Origin: Pollenia angustigena
Taxonomy: Eukaryota; Arthropoda; Insecta; Diptera; Polleniidae
Reading direction: 5' to 3'
Length of the DNA: 64,000 nucleotides
NCBI GenBank assembly: GCA_930367215.1
Contig: OV884059.1
Location: 11,804,945-11,868,944, forward strand
Shown: piece after piece, positions 11,861 through 24,029 of the stretch
Layout: every line of letters begins with the position of its first letter
Position numbering within the stretch: position 1 is the stretch's first letter
Made by a program: the position numbers and the translations under genes
Notes under the pieces: generated by a model
The model's input: the letters and a program-made list of their open reading frames with translations, nothing else
What the model was told of the DNA's origin: nothing
Databases searched by the model: none

Positions 11861-12870
11861 TTAGTCTTACAACTTTTTTTCAATTAATTTATTTTATACA
11901 TTATTGTAACAAAAGCAAAATTTTACCACCAGTTTTTTTCATTTTGTTTTCTATGAGATTGTGTTAATAATAAAATAAAATGTAGGTCTTTTTCCTAATT
12001 GTGGCAACCGGGGAGAAAAGATGAAACGTATGTAGTACATTGGCAGCCTGGCAGCTGTAGGCATGTTTTTGTTTGTTTCATAAACAAATTATTACCAACT
12101 CAATAAAAATCGGTCTTAAAAACAAAAATACCAAAACAAAAACAAAAACAACAATAGATGTAAAGCAGTGTTGCTAAAATGGAAAAGGTGACCATATTGA
12201 AAAGAAAAATAAATGAAAAATTTAATTTTTAAAGTTATTGTAAGTCAAGTTAAGCTTATTTGAGACTTTACTTAACTTAAAGTTATTTTATTTTTTATAA
12301 ATTCTAAAACCAAATTTTGTTTTTTCTAATAACCTTTTGTTTGTTTTTTGTTCGAATTTCATACCTGCTGGTCACCTCTTTCTTGGCCATCCAATATTTC
12401 AATACATTTTTGCATATTCCACACAAACTCTGCAACTCATATTCCTTCCAAACAAACATACAACAAACATATTTTATTTTCAGTTCAAATAACACCGTTA
12501 CCTATATTCTTTTTGGCAAGGATATTGAGAACATGTACAACAGCAACAACAACAATAAGAATAAAAGAGCAAAAAGGACATGGTAGAGCGAATAAAGCGA
12601 ATATGGTTTGCCAATAGCACAATTGACTTAAATTGTCGATATTTTTGTTGTTGTTGTTGCTATAAAATAAAGCTGTTTTTTTTATAAAATGTTTTGTTGC
12701 AACAAAAATAAATTTTTCAAATTTCTATTTGGCTTGTAACTTTAATATGCCCAGTGTGCTGTACTGTGGTTTTGTTATTTTATTTTATTTTCTGTAGCAT
12801 ATTTGTAGGTCAGTTAAGTTAACAACTAATGTCATCTCCCTTGTGATTGCCCAGTGTTCAATTTAACACG
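11861..12870. other. AT-rich stretch with CAACAA/TTGTTG simple repeats
   Basis: No element or gene is supported. Overlapping frames at 12304-12617 on both strands lack motifs and sit in low-complexity sequence. Confidence 0.4.
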
Positions 12871-12874
12871 AAGT

Positions 12875-13085
12875 AGATTATTTGGGAATTACCTTCTACC
12901 GGGACTCCTTGAGATATTGCGGATGAAACTCGGCAATTTGGTCAATTATCTCAAAGCAACGGGCTGGCTCTAGCCACCTTAGTATTGCCCTGGTGTCAAG
13001 CTTCTGTCCTATTCTTGACGAGTTATGAGGTGTCAAACCGGAATCACAATCGACTCTACTTGCAGCACAATTTTATTTGAACGAG
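12875..13085 (+). pseudogene. R1/LOA-type non-LTR retrotransposon, extreme C-terminus
   Basis: The plus strand reads LPGLLEILRMKLGNLVNYLK followed by ATGWL and a TAG stop. This is the pattern at the very C-terminus of RNase H-bearing non-LTR pol proteins (F...L.E...M.L..L..FLK.TGWL-stop). The segment is a GC-richer island within AT-rich DNA, and upstream coding sequence is not recognisable. It is therefore a short 5'-truncated or eroded 3' end, followed by what is presumably a piece of the 3' UTR. Confidence 0.6.
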
Positions 13086-14620
13086 AGATTTTGTTTATCG
13101 TGGAATAGACATTAATATTACTGAACTGTTGAGAAAAAAAATTAAAATAATATTTTACAACTTTTTGGCGTTTTTCAGGCTTTGGTATCAATTACATGGT
13201 AACACAAACAAAGCATAAATGAAAAAAGCGATGCCACCCCTTTGAATAGTTCAATCCCAGTTGGAATAGACAACCATTATGACAACGCCCTTTTTCATAA
13301 AGAGCAATAATTTCATAAATATTGTAATAAATTCTAAAAAATCGTTTCAATCAAAAAAAGCCACAAAAATCATTGATTTATTAAAATTAAGAAAAAGTTG
13401 TTTTACCATAACAGATCCAATTTTGTGTTGATTTCGGATTTTAAACTTAATTTCTCTATTTTCTACTGAATTGTAGGGTATCAGAAGTCCGCTAGAGCAG
13501 ATTTAAAACTCTAACTAATTTAGTTTATTGTTTTCCCCCCTCTTACTTTCAGTTTTAAACAAAAACCAAAGTTTGGTAAATTACAATTATTATTGTAAAC
13601 TTAAATTTGTGACAACAAATTCTAGCCAATATTGCAGAGATAAATTTTTATTTTTTATATTTCGTTCTGGTTTTGTTTATTTCAGTATTTTTTGTTAAAG
13701 GGGTTTTAAAATATTGTATTCCAGCGGAGTAAAAGCGCGGCTGCTGGGGGGGAAGTAAGGGTCGTCATAACTCTCCTCCTGTGCTACGCGAGAACTGGTA
13801 TTCGTTAATCTTACATTGAGTTTCAAGGCTTTCCCGACTGAATTACTTCTATGTAACCCCCCCCCCCCCCCTCCCTAAACTGAATGCTGGATCTGCCCTT
13901 GGCGAGGTCACACATTGTTAAGTCAAAAATGGCCAATGTGTTCAGTGGTCTGTATAAAATTAATGTAAATTTGCAATAAAAGGATAGAAAATTCGGAAAT
14001 TAAAAAAGTTTTATGAAAATTGGTGAAAGTATTATATTCAGTTAAATTTAAAAAAAAAGGTATTTTAAAACTCATTTATTTTCATATCTCCAACAAAAAG
14101 AAACATATTTTTTAATATTTTTGTTTTATTTGAACTCTTAAACAAACCTTAAAATTTATTATGAAATTATTGCTGTAACGCTTTTTTGTAACTTATGCTT
14201 TAAGCTGTTTTTTTTAACAATAATCTTAACATGTGCCCCTTTCACCTACGTCAAAAATTATGTAAATTTTTAATTAATAAAAACAAAATATTTTTGTAAC
14301 AATTGGCTAGATTCTTATCTAGTTTTAAAGGCAATACATAGTTTAAAAAATAAAATATTTACTTTGTAACGTTTTAGTGTGTGCGATAACATTTATGTAA
14401 CTCAAACTGGTATTTTCATGTAAATGGTACTTTTTATTTGGTATTATTTGCTTAATATTTAAGTAAAAAAATAAAACTCAACATGAGCTGCTAATAAAAT
14501 CAGTCAATTTATTTATAGCTAAGCCAAACAAGCGAACAATCAAAAAAACCAAACAAGCTAAAAGTAGCTAAAAAGTAACAAAAAAGGGAAGTATATCCCA
14601 GGAAACACGATATTAATTAA
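13086..14620. other. AT-rich stretch with GC-richer patch and poly-C run
   Basis: A GC-richer patch at about 13725-13910 includes an uninterrupted C-run near 13856-13871 and probably belongs to an unrecognised decayed element. Nothing else is recognised. Confidence 0.35.
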
Positions 14621-14639
14621 AAGATTTATACATTTTTAT

Positions 14640-15815
14640 ATAACGTACCGAATTCAGCTAATCAATTTTGTTAAAACATTTAACATTGCAACATTTTTAA
14701 ACACAAAGTATACTTAGAAATGTTATTCAGCAAAGAACATTGATTTAAAAGTCTAATTCAGCTAACTTTTTCCGAGGAAAAATTTCCAAACAAGCTTTTA
14801 ATTTGTAAAAAAATTTCATAAAATTCTAATTCAGCTTAAAACTTCTTAATTCAGCTAAGGTTTTTTAGATTTTTTTTTTTTTTTTTTTATAAAAATATTT
14901 ATCAAAATTTGAAAATGTTTTAAAAAAACTCATTTTATTTTAATTCGGCTTAAAAATTTGTTCTAGAACACTATAACAATTAAGTTTTTATACAAATTAG
15001 ATATTATTTTTATAATATTTTTCTAATTCAGCTACAAGATTTAAAAAAAATGCAATTACTACATATTACCCTAAAAAGGCAACTCTGTAAAAAAAAACTT
15101 TTTGAAAAATCTTATTCAGCAAACTTTTTTAAGCGAAAACTCAAAAGTGTATTTTATTTGAATTACATTAACAATATAAAAACCAAATGTTCTTAATTCA
15201 GCAGGGGTTTTCTAATACATATTAACATATTTAATCTAATATAAAAATAATTATCAAAGCTTTCATATAGTTTTAAAAAACATTTATTTTAGTTATTTTA
15301 ATTCAACCAAAAAATGTTTTCAAAAGCAATTAAGCTATAATGAAAATTACATGTTATGTATTTTAAAAAAATAATCAGCAAAGAAAATTTGTTGGAAAAC
15401 GTAATTCAGCAAACTTTTTGAGCGAAAATTCAAAAGCATATTACATTTACAATATAAGAACCCAATTTTTTTTATTCAGCAAAGGTTTTCTAATAAAAAC
15501 AAGTTTAATTTTATATAAAAATAATAATCACAGCTTTCAAATTTTTTTAAAAAACCTTTTTATTTTAATTCAGCGAAAAAATTGATTAAGAAACAATTAA
15601 GATATTAGGTTATAAAAAAAATTACATATTATTTTTTTAAATATTTTTCTAATTCAGCAAAGAAATTTTTACAAAAATTTGCAATTACTGCATTTTTATC
15701 TACAAAGTAACTTAAAAAGTTAATTCAGCATAGAAAATTTTAAATGAAAAATCTACTTCATCACACCTTTTAAAGCGAAAATTTGGTTTTGAACAATTCA
15801 GCTAAGGTTTATTTC
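14640..15815 (+). repeat. Degenerate satellite with recurrent TTAATTCAGC(A/T)AA motif
   Basis: The motif CTAATTCAGC or TTAATTCAGC, often followed by AAA or TAA, recurs about 15 times. Longer blocks recur in the same order: TTCAGCAAACTTTTT...GCGAAAA, then an ACAATATAA.AACC block, then TTCAGCAAAGGTTTTCTAATA, then CAAAGCTTTCA, then TTTTAATTCAGC. They begin near 14757, 15115, 15405 and 15759. This defines about four diverged higher-order units of roughly 290-360 bp, each containing several short TTCAGC sub-motifs. There is no coding potential. Confidence 0.75.
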
Positions 15816-17570
15816 TGATAAAGTTCTATTTGTAGTTATAGTTCAATTGATTCTGGCAATTTCTATTTTTAGTTCTAGTTAAGTAATATTTTATTTTCTT
15901 AATTACAGTTGCCCTGCGTTTTATTTACATTTTTTTTTATATTATGTGCCTATTACTTTTGAGCTGACCTTCCCCTTATAAGTGTGCGCTTAAACACACT
16001 TAAAAATATTGTTAACACTGTTGACATTTTCAACCATTCCATTGCATTCTTAACAATAGTCATGTTATTTAACTGTCTTGTTGTTTACACTGAATTTGTA
16101 TAAGTGTGTAAAGTATTTGAATGTACACATACTATTTTTGGATTAACAACTTTTAAGAGAGAGAGAGGAATTATTTCGTTAGCTGTCAAACAATCAATAG
16201 AAAACTGTCAAATAAAACGTTGGATTTAAGAAAACCAGTATGGAAAACTAAAAAGTGAATGTTGAACTTTTATTAAAATAAATTACAATAAAATAACAAT
16301 AAAATTTTAAGTAAATACAGCATTTTAACCAAATTGAGGGTAAATTTTAAAATTAATGCAAGTAATCCAACAAAATTAAGGTTTTCATAAAGTTGCCAGA
16401 TTCGTGAAATTTGGTAAAACTGATCGTACATTCCGTACGGAATCAGATGTTTTTGATTTAGATTTTTGTTTGTTAAAATGCATTAACTGGCTTAATGTTA
16501 TTTTTTGGCACGAGCTTAAGCAAGCTTATGCATATTATTGTTGGGCTTTAGGTTCTAGTTTATTTGTAGTTCAGTGCTAGTTCAGTTCCAGTTCAGTTCT
16601 AGCTTAGTTCTATTATAATTCTGTTTTACCCCCCACTTCTAGTTCAAGTCCAGTTCAATTTTAGCCAGTTACAAAATGTTTTAAAGAATCTGAAATTGCA
16701 AGACTTTTGTCAAGCAGGATTGTAATTTTCTTGAAACTGCTTTATTTTCGAACACTTCTGTTAACATAAATTGCAATTGCAATTATTATTGTCAACTAAA
16801 TTCTTTGTTGTTCTTTTAAATATTTTCTCTTATTTCCCGACAAATATTTGATTTTATCAAAACAAATATTTCTACAATACAAAGTCATGTCTAAAACACT
16901 CGACAAAAATTCTAGATATTTTGCTTTACTTTTACCTGAAACATGTTTTAAAATAATTGTAGAACGAGAATCAGGAAAATAATTTTGATAGAAATAACAA
17001 AAAAAAAATGAAGAGAAACTTACATGAAATAACTTAAAACATCATGTTTACATGTGTATTTATAGATGAAATGAAAAGCAAAAATCTTGTATGAAACCCT
17101 CTTAGCAACAAAACCAACAAAACGTTTTTCAGGAAAACGAAAATATTAAAAAAAAAAATGTTTTCAACACCAAAACAAAAATGGTTTGCTGAAAAAATAA
17201 CAAAAAAAAACATTGCACAAAAAATCTTGGCAATTGCACATGTAGACTGGACATGGAGTGTAGTGTACTTTCAGTCATGTCCATAAATGTTCCACATACC
17301 AAGGAACAACAAAAAATTTAAGCTCTGTGTGTATTCCAAGTCTCCTCAACGTTCTCCAAAACACCCGACATCATGGGTTGCTTATCAACGTATGGAGCAC
17401 ATGCACTTCATTTTAAACCATTTTTTTTCTTAGGTTGGCCAAAAATTGTTGTAAAATTTTAACAACTACAAATTTTCCTTTCATTTGTTACACTGAATAA
17501 AAAAAAATTTAAACAAAACTCACAATCAAACGCAAACAAGGCCAGAAGTAATCTTTTATGTATGAAGCAC
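15816..17570. other. AT-rich stretch; AGTTC-rich simple repeat and a Harbinger-like end scrap
   Basis: Around 16548-16670 the sequence is a loose repeat of TAGTTC/CAGTTC hexamers. Near 16505-16545 it reads GCTTAAGC.AGCTTATGC...TTGTTGGGCTTTA, which resembles the right end of the 51.9-52.2 kb MITE, so it is probably a solo terminal fragment. Nothing else was recognised. Confidence 0.45.
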
Positions 17571-19380
17571 AATGGGAAGAAAGGAAACAAATTGCAAAGA
17601 AAGTTCTAAAACCTGCGAACAGAAAAAAACATTAACTTGAAAACTGTGTGCGTAATTGTTTTTAAGTTTGCAAATTGTTTAAGGAAAAATTCAGACGAGG
17701 AATTTTGCGAACTTGTGTAAACTGATGATAGTGAAAACAACTCATCATCCCGCGAAAAACAATTTACTTTTTTTTTCTTCTACTTGGAGACAAAAGTCAA
17801 CGTATGAACGTATGCCGTTGAAGAACGATTTTCGCATATATTGGTCTCAAATAATTTGTTTTTGTATTGTTATCGATAGTAAATTTATCGATAACCGAAC
17901 TCTTCTAAAGCAACATTATCGAAAACTGAATTTTTATTTTGCAAAATTATGGATAACTGAAATTTTCTAAATAAAAGTTAGCGATAGCTGAAATTTTCTA
18001 TAAAAAAGTTATGGATAACGTTATCGACAACTGAATTTTTACATAGGAAAATTATGGATAACTGAAATTTTCTAAATAAAAGTTAGCGATAGCTGAAATT
18101 TTCTATAAAAAAGTTATGGATAACGTTATCGACAACTGCATTTTTACATAGAAAAATTATGGATAACTGAAACATTCTAAATTAAAGTTATCGTTAGCTT
18201 AAAATTTCCTTAAAAAGTTACCGATAACTAAAATTTTTTATAGAAAAGTTATGGATATCGATAACTGAACTTCTATATTTAAAAGTTAACGATAATTAAA
18301 TATTTTTTTATAAGAGTTGTCGATAACTGAACATTTATATTGAACATTTATCTGATACTGAATTGTTTTAAAAAAAATTTGTCAGCAACTGAACTCTTCT
18401 ATATAAAGTTGCCGATCACTGAAAAATTGTATACAAATGGGGAGAAAGGGAACAAATTGCTAAGAAAATTCTAAAACCTGCGAACAGAAAAAGACATTAA
18501 CGTGAAAACTGTGTGCGTAATTGTTTTAAAGTGTGCAAATTTGCTAAGGAAAAATTAAGACGAGGAATTTTACGTACTTTTGTAAACGGATGTAAGTGTT
18601 AAAAGCTCATTATCCCGCGAAAGAAAATTAACTTTTTAATTCTTCTTTGACACATAAGTCAACGTATGAACTAATTCAAGTCGTTGAAGAACGATTTTCG
18701 CACATATTGGTCTCAAGTGATTTGTTTTTCATTGTTATCGATAGTAAATTTAACGATAACCGAACTGTTCTAAAGCAACGTTATCGTTATATTTGTTTAT
18801 AAAAAAATTATGGAAAACTGAAATTTTCTTAATTATATTTATCGATAGCTGATATTTTCTATAAAAAAGTTATGGATCACGTAATCGATAGCTGAATTTT
18901 AATATTGAAAAATTATGGAAAACTGAAATTTTCAAAATTAAACCTGACATTTTCTACGAAAAAGTTATCGATAACTAAACTTTTTATAGAAATGTTATGG
19001 ATAACTGAACTTTTCTTTAGAAAAGATATCGATAATTGAGGTTTTCCATTTAAAACTTAACGATAATTAAACTTTTCTTTAGTAAAGTTATCGTTAACTG
19101 AACACTTCTATAGAAAATTTATCGATAACTGAATTTTTTTAAAGAACATTTGTCAGCAACTGAACTCTTCTATAAAAACTTATCGATAACGGAACTTTTT
19201 ATATAAAGTTGCCGATCACTGCAAAATTTTATACAAAAGTAATCGATAACGTTTTTAAAGATAAGTTATCGATAAATAAACTTTTTTAAAGAAAAGCTAG
19301 CGCAATGTGGATTTTTCTATTAATAAAGAAAAGTAAGCGATAACTTAAATTTTCTATTGAAAAGGTATCGTTAACTTACT
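17571..19380. repeat. TATCGATA double-palindrome minisatellite, block 1, in an 865-bp direct duplication
   Basis: A monomer of about 30 bp repeats here with much divergence. An idealised unit reads GTTATCGATAACTGAA joined to CTTTTCTATAGAAAAG, so it contains two dyads, one centred on ATCGAT and one on CTATAG. Three successive higher-order units of 105 bp are visible, with ATTATGGATAACTGA at 17946, 18051 and 18156. The whole block plus about 300 bp of non-satellite flank is directly duplicated at an offset of 865 bp: AATGG.GAGAAAGG at 17571 and 18436, and TATCGATAG at 17871 and 18736. Exact TATCGATA octamers occur about ten times in this block. There is no coding sequence. Confidence 0.85.
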
Positions 19381-20030
19381 CAAATGTTTTGATTTGTTTT
19401 CGTCTTTAATATTAAAGCAATATTTGTACTACCACAGCAATTTTTCTTTGTTGAACGTAATTTATTTTACAAAAGCACAAAAAAAAGGCACGATAGTGTG
19501 AACATATTGCACAGATTTTTTTCTCGTTTTTGTTTAAGCCCATATGCGTAGAAAAAAATCGTAACAATGTGCGACGACAATGTGACAGCACAAAAATTAA
19601 TTGTGCAATTTATAGAAATGTGTAACGATGAAGCATGATAAATATCTTCGACAGTGTGATTTAAGCTTAACAGAAAATTAAACTCTATTATTTGTTATAA
19701 AATAGTCAAGACAAACAAATAAATTTTTCTGAAGAAAAATTCTCTATCAAGAACTTTTTTTAAAATCTTCTTGTTTAAAATATATTTCTAATTAATTAAA
19801 ACTCTTTTCTTAAAAAGTTGTTTGATAAAACTTTTTTCCTCATGTATAATTTTTTCTAGCCCATAGTTAAATATCCTTTCATTTTTACCAAGATGCCTTT
19901 CCCAGCAATTCTTTTAATACATTTTTTTTAATGTTTTCCATTTTCAATACATTCGTTTGTGTGGCGTTTTTTTTTTAATATTTACAGGTAACTAATGGTT
20001 GCATATTTCAAATCAATGTGTCTCGATATG
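19381..20030. other. AT-rich spacer between satellite blocks
   Basis: The TATCGATA monomer is absent here. I recognise no element or gene. Confidence 0.5.
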
Positions 20031-20032
20031 TA

Positions 20033-20240
20033 CAGCCACTCACACTATAAGTGAGACGCCACATAGAGAAAGTCTTATGTTTCTATGGTTGGAACTCATA
20101 ATAAAAGCCTTATTTTAATTAAAGAGGTTTTGATTCCTTCATTTTATATGAATTAAATTATCCCAACTTAATTCCTACCTACCTAAAAAATTAACATAAA
20201 GTATTTTGATTAGGTGTCGCACTTTTAGTGGGAGTAGCTG
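20033..20240. mobile_element. 208-bp Tc1-like MITE flanked by TA
   Basis: The left end CAGCCACTCACACTATAAGT and the right end, whose inverse reads CAGCTACTCCCACTAAAAGT, are imperfect terminal inverted repeats of about 28 bp. TA dinucleotides flank the element at 20031-20032 and 20241-20242, the target duplication expected of Tc1/mariner elements. No transposase remains. Confidence 0.75.
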
Positions 20241-20242
20241 TA

Positions 20243-20745
20243 TCTCCTGCATTCTATATACCATTGAATCAGTTTCTGTTGTAGTTTAATTTTATATTTG
20301 TTGTCATCGTTATATTCCTGCATTTCCTGTTTCCTTTTTATGTTCTCCCTTTTGGTTTTTACTTGTTTCGTTTATGTTACACGTAATTGAATTTTTAAAA
20401 TTTTTCTTCAATTCTACTAATTGAAGACGAACTTACGAGAAGGTTTTTATATATTCTGTTTTGATTTTATCTTTTACTCTTCATGATTGAATATCTTTCT
20501 GGTTGTGCATTTAAGTGTTTGCTGTTGTTGATATCTTAAATATTTAATTTAATAAACAATTTTCAAGTGGACGAAAGGCACAATTAAGAGAGTTTCACTT
20601 GTAAATGGGTTACTAGATAAAACACTTTTAAATAAAAGAAACTGTGTAAAAGTAAAAAAGGAGTAACGAGTACTGTTAAGAAAATGTAAACACTATTTAA
20701 AGTACATATGTACTTATAAAGTTTTTAATAAAACAACTTTTCTTT
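20243..20745. other. AT-rich spacer, nothing recognised
   Basis: This is T-rich sequence leading into the second satellite block. No gene, inverted repeat or satellite monomer is evident until about 20750. Confidence 0.45.
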
Positions 20746-20749
20746 TGAA

Positions 20750-22790
20750 AAGTTTAAATGATAACTAAAATTTTCTAAAAAAAATTATAGATAACAAGCC
20801 TTTCTTTAAAAAATTGATCGGTAAGTGAAATTTTCTATAAAAAAGTTTCGATAGTGAACTTTTCTATATAAAAGTAATTTTCTACATCAAAGTTATCGAT
20901 ACCTGAATTTTTCTAAAGAATTATATTTTCCATAGAAAAATTATGGATAACTGCTTTAGAAAAGATCAGTTATCGATAACGGAACTTTCCTGTAGAGAAG
21001 GTATCGATAGTTGAAGCTCTCTATGGAAAACTTATGGACAACTGAACTTTTCTGTAGAAAAGTTATCGAAAACTTAACTCCTCTATGGGAACTTATCGAC
21101 AACTGAACTCTTCTATAGAAAATATATCGATTACTGAACTCTTCAACGCAACTTTTATATAGAAGAGTTTTGCATAACTTAAATTTTCTATATTAAACTT
21201 ATCGACAACTGAAATTTTCTATAAAATAGTTATTGCTTACTGAAATTTTATAGCAAAGTTATGAATAACTGAACTTTTCTATAGAAAAAAATCGATACCT
21301 GAACTTTTCTATAGAAAAGGTAACGATAACTAAACTTTTCTATAAAAAAATTATCGATAACAAGACTTTTCTTTAAAAAATGTATCGGTAAGTGAACTTT
21401 TCTATAAAAAAGTTTCGATCGTTAACTTTTCTATATAAAGGAATTGATATCTGAAAACTTATCTAAACAATATCTGAAGTTTTCTAAAGAATAACTATCT
21501 TTACCATAGAAAAGTTATCGATAACTGCTATAGAAAAGATAAGTTCTTACGGAACTTTCTTGTAGAGAGTAGAGAAGGTATCGATAGCTGAAGCACTTTA
21601 TAGAAAAATTGTGGATAATTGAACTCTTCTATAGAAAATGTATCGATAACTGACCTCTTCTAAAGAAACGTTATCAATAACGCAAATTTAATATAGAAGA
21701 GTTTTACATAACTGAAATTTGTTATGCTTATTTTATCTACAATTGTTATTGATAACTGAAATATTTATAGCAAAGTTATGAATAACTGAACTTTTCTTTA
21801 GAAAAAAAATCGATACCTGAACTTTTCTAAAGAAAAGGTAACGATAACTGAACTTTTCTATAAAAAAGTTATCAATAATATAATACTTCTATAGATATCA
21901 TTAACTGAAACCTTTCATAACAACTTATCGATAACTGAACTTTTCTATGTAAAAGTTACCAATAACTTAAAAATTTTATAGAAAAGTTATCGATAGCTTA
22001 AATTTTTAATAGAAAAGGTTTCGGTAACTGAACTTTTTTATAGAAAAGTTATCATAAAATGAACTTTTCTTTAACAACTTTACGATCACTGAACTTTTCC
22101 ACGTAAAAGTTGCAGTTAACTTAAAACTATTATAGAAAAGTTATCGATAACTGAACTTTTTATAGAAAGTTATCGATGACTGAACTTTTTAAAAAAAATT
22201 TTCGATAATTGAATTTTTTTATAGAAAAGGTTTCAGTAACTGAACTCTTTCATAAAAAAGATATAGATAATTGAACTTTTAAATTAAAAACTTAGCGATT
22301 TCTTAAATTTGCTATAAAAAGTTATCCATAACAAAATATCTCTATAGAAGAATTATCAATAACAAAATTTTTTTATAAAATAAGTAATTATCGATAACAA
22401 ATTTTTCTAAAAAAAAAGTAATCGATAACGAACTTTTTAAAAAGAAAAGTTATTAAGAACAAGACTTTTCTATAAAAATATATACATATGTATATCATAT
22501 CATGTGGTTTCAAGAGGAACAAAGGGAAAAGTTATCGATAATAAAACTTTTTTTCAGAAAAGTTGTAGACAATATATTATTTTTCTACAGAAAAGTTTTC
22601 AATAACTTAACTTCCTGTAGAAAAATTCCTGGTGATTTAACTTTCCTATCAAATTTAATGATAATTGAACTTGTTTAGACAACATTTCTATAGAAAAATT
22701 ATCGCTGGCATAACTTATGTATAGAATATTTATAGCTGACACAACTTTTCTAAATAAAAATTTTTCGTAGAAAGCTATCGATATTCGAAT
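20750..22790. repeat. TATCGATA double-palindrome minisatellite, block 2
   Basis: This block has the same monomer family as 17.9-19.4 kb but is longer and closer to consensus in places, such as GAACTTTTCTATAGAAAAG and GTTATCGATAACTGAAC. Spacing between successive ATCGAT cores is typically 29-32 bp. A higher-order duplication of about 570 bp is visible: AACAAG..TTTCTTTAAAAAA at 20793 and 21359, then GTATCGATAG.TGAAG at 21001 and 21578. At least a dozen exact TATCGATA octamers remain, plus many single-mismatch forms. The array decays into unrelated AT-rich sequence after about 22790. Confidence 0.85.
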
Positions 22791-23500
22791 TTTATATATT
22801 ATGCATATATATTAAATTCTCATGTGGTGAATTAAAAAGCTATTATAAATATTTTACTACGTACATATATTTAAAAAAAATAAAGGATGTATGTATATGA
22901 TTATTCATTAAATTTTTTTCCTCATACGCCTAAGGTCTTTAAATCTTTTAACTTTAGCTTACGAAATCTTCGCATTTAGTTTATTTGTTTTGTTTTCATC
23001 TAACCATTTCAATATTTTATACATTTAAAGCGTGTCAGTTACCATGTGGGTTATTAAAGCAACCATTTTTTTTATGCAACCCTCTCGTTAGCCAAAAGCA
23101 AAAACAATGTGTATCTAAAGGAGAAACTGAGAGTGAAAGTAGCAGCATGTTACAAAACTACATATATGTCACTTGTTACTTGTCTGTCAATAGGTCAAAA
23201 CCTTTAGGCCATTAAATGTGCATGTTTGTTTTCTAAAAAAAACAACAAAAAATAAAAATAAATACATACGTACAATAAGAGAAAACATCAGCAATGTTAA
23301 AATAATAACAACACCAGAATTAAAAGAAAATAAATCTGTTTAGATAAAAATATAGAATGGCAGATTTTAGTGACATTTCTAACACAACATTTATATAGAA
23401 GTGCGTACTTAAGGCATGCTTTAAGTTTGTTGTTTATGTGGCTACCCAGCGGTTACTAGAATGAGTAAAGAGGCCTAATAGAAGGCCTTATTTAGCAGTC
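22791..23500. other. AT-rich stretch, nothing recognised
   Basis: A 76-codon frame (22985-23215 plus) has no motif. No repeat or element is seen. Confidence 0.4.
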
Positions 23501-23589
23501 ACAAGCAGTCAGTAGCCCTTCTCGCCGCATTCCATACATATTTATTTTTTACACAGTTTGTCATTGGGCGCAAAGCCTTCCACACTTCC

Positions 23590-23860
23590 TTTAAAAACAA
23601 CTTCGATCCCTTCCCAATGAAGGGAGTAAGGAAGGTCACTAAAAATAAAAAGTAAATAAAACTGAACACCTTCCTTTCTCCCTTCTCAAAGAAGGGAGTA
23701 GCGAATGTGTACCGAATATTTCAGAAGGTCTTTTAAAAAGATGTTTATGCCTTCTAGAAGGCATACTTCTGAAGGCAGGATATCATGCGAAGCGAATCTT
23801 TTAGAAAGGAGTATAGAGGCCTTCAAAAAGGCCTGCCACTTGCATTGACACTTCATTTAT
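23590..23860. repeat. Cluster of GAAGGC / GCCTTC inverted repeats
   Basis: GAAGGG.GTA, GAAGGC and AAGGCCT pieces recur in both orientations. They include a perfect 20-bp palindrome at 23746-23765 centred on TCTAGA (ATGCCT on one side, AGGCAT on the other). The cluster could be the subterminal region of a decayed hAT-like element, but I find no termini. Confidence 0.45.
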
Positions 23861-24029
23861 TAAGAATCCTTGCAATATGAATGTTTAAGATTCAAACTGC
23901 TAAGATGAGTAGAGATGTTCTGCGAGAGTTTTTATTACAGTTAAGTTGAAGAAGAGAAATGGTTAACCAAAAATGTATCGTATAATTTAAGGCTGTCAAA
24001 TATAAAATATTCTAAAAACGCAGCAGGAA

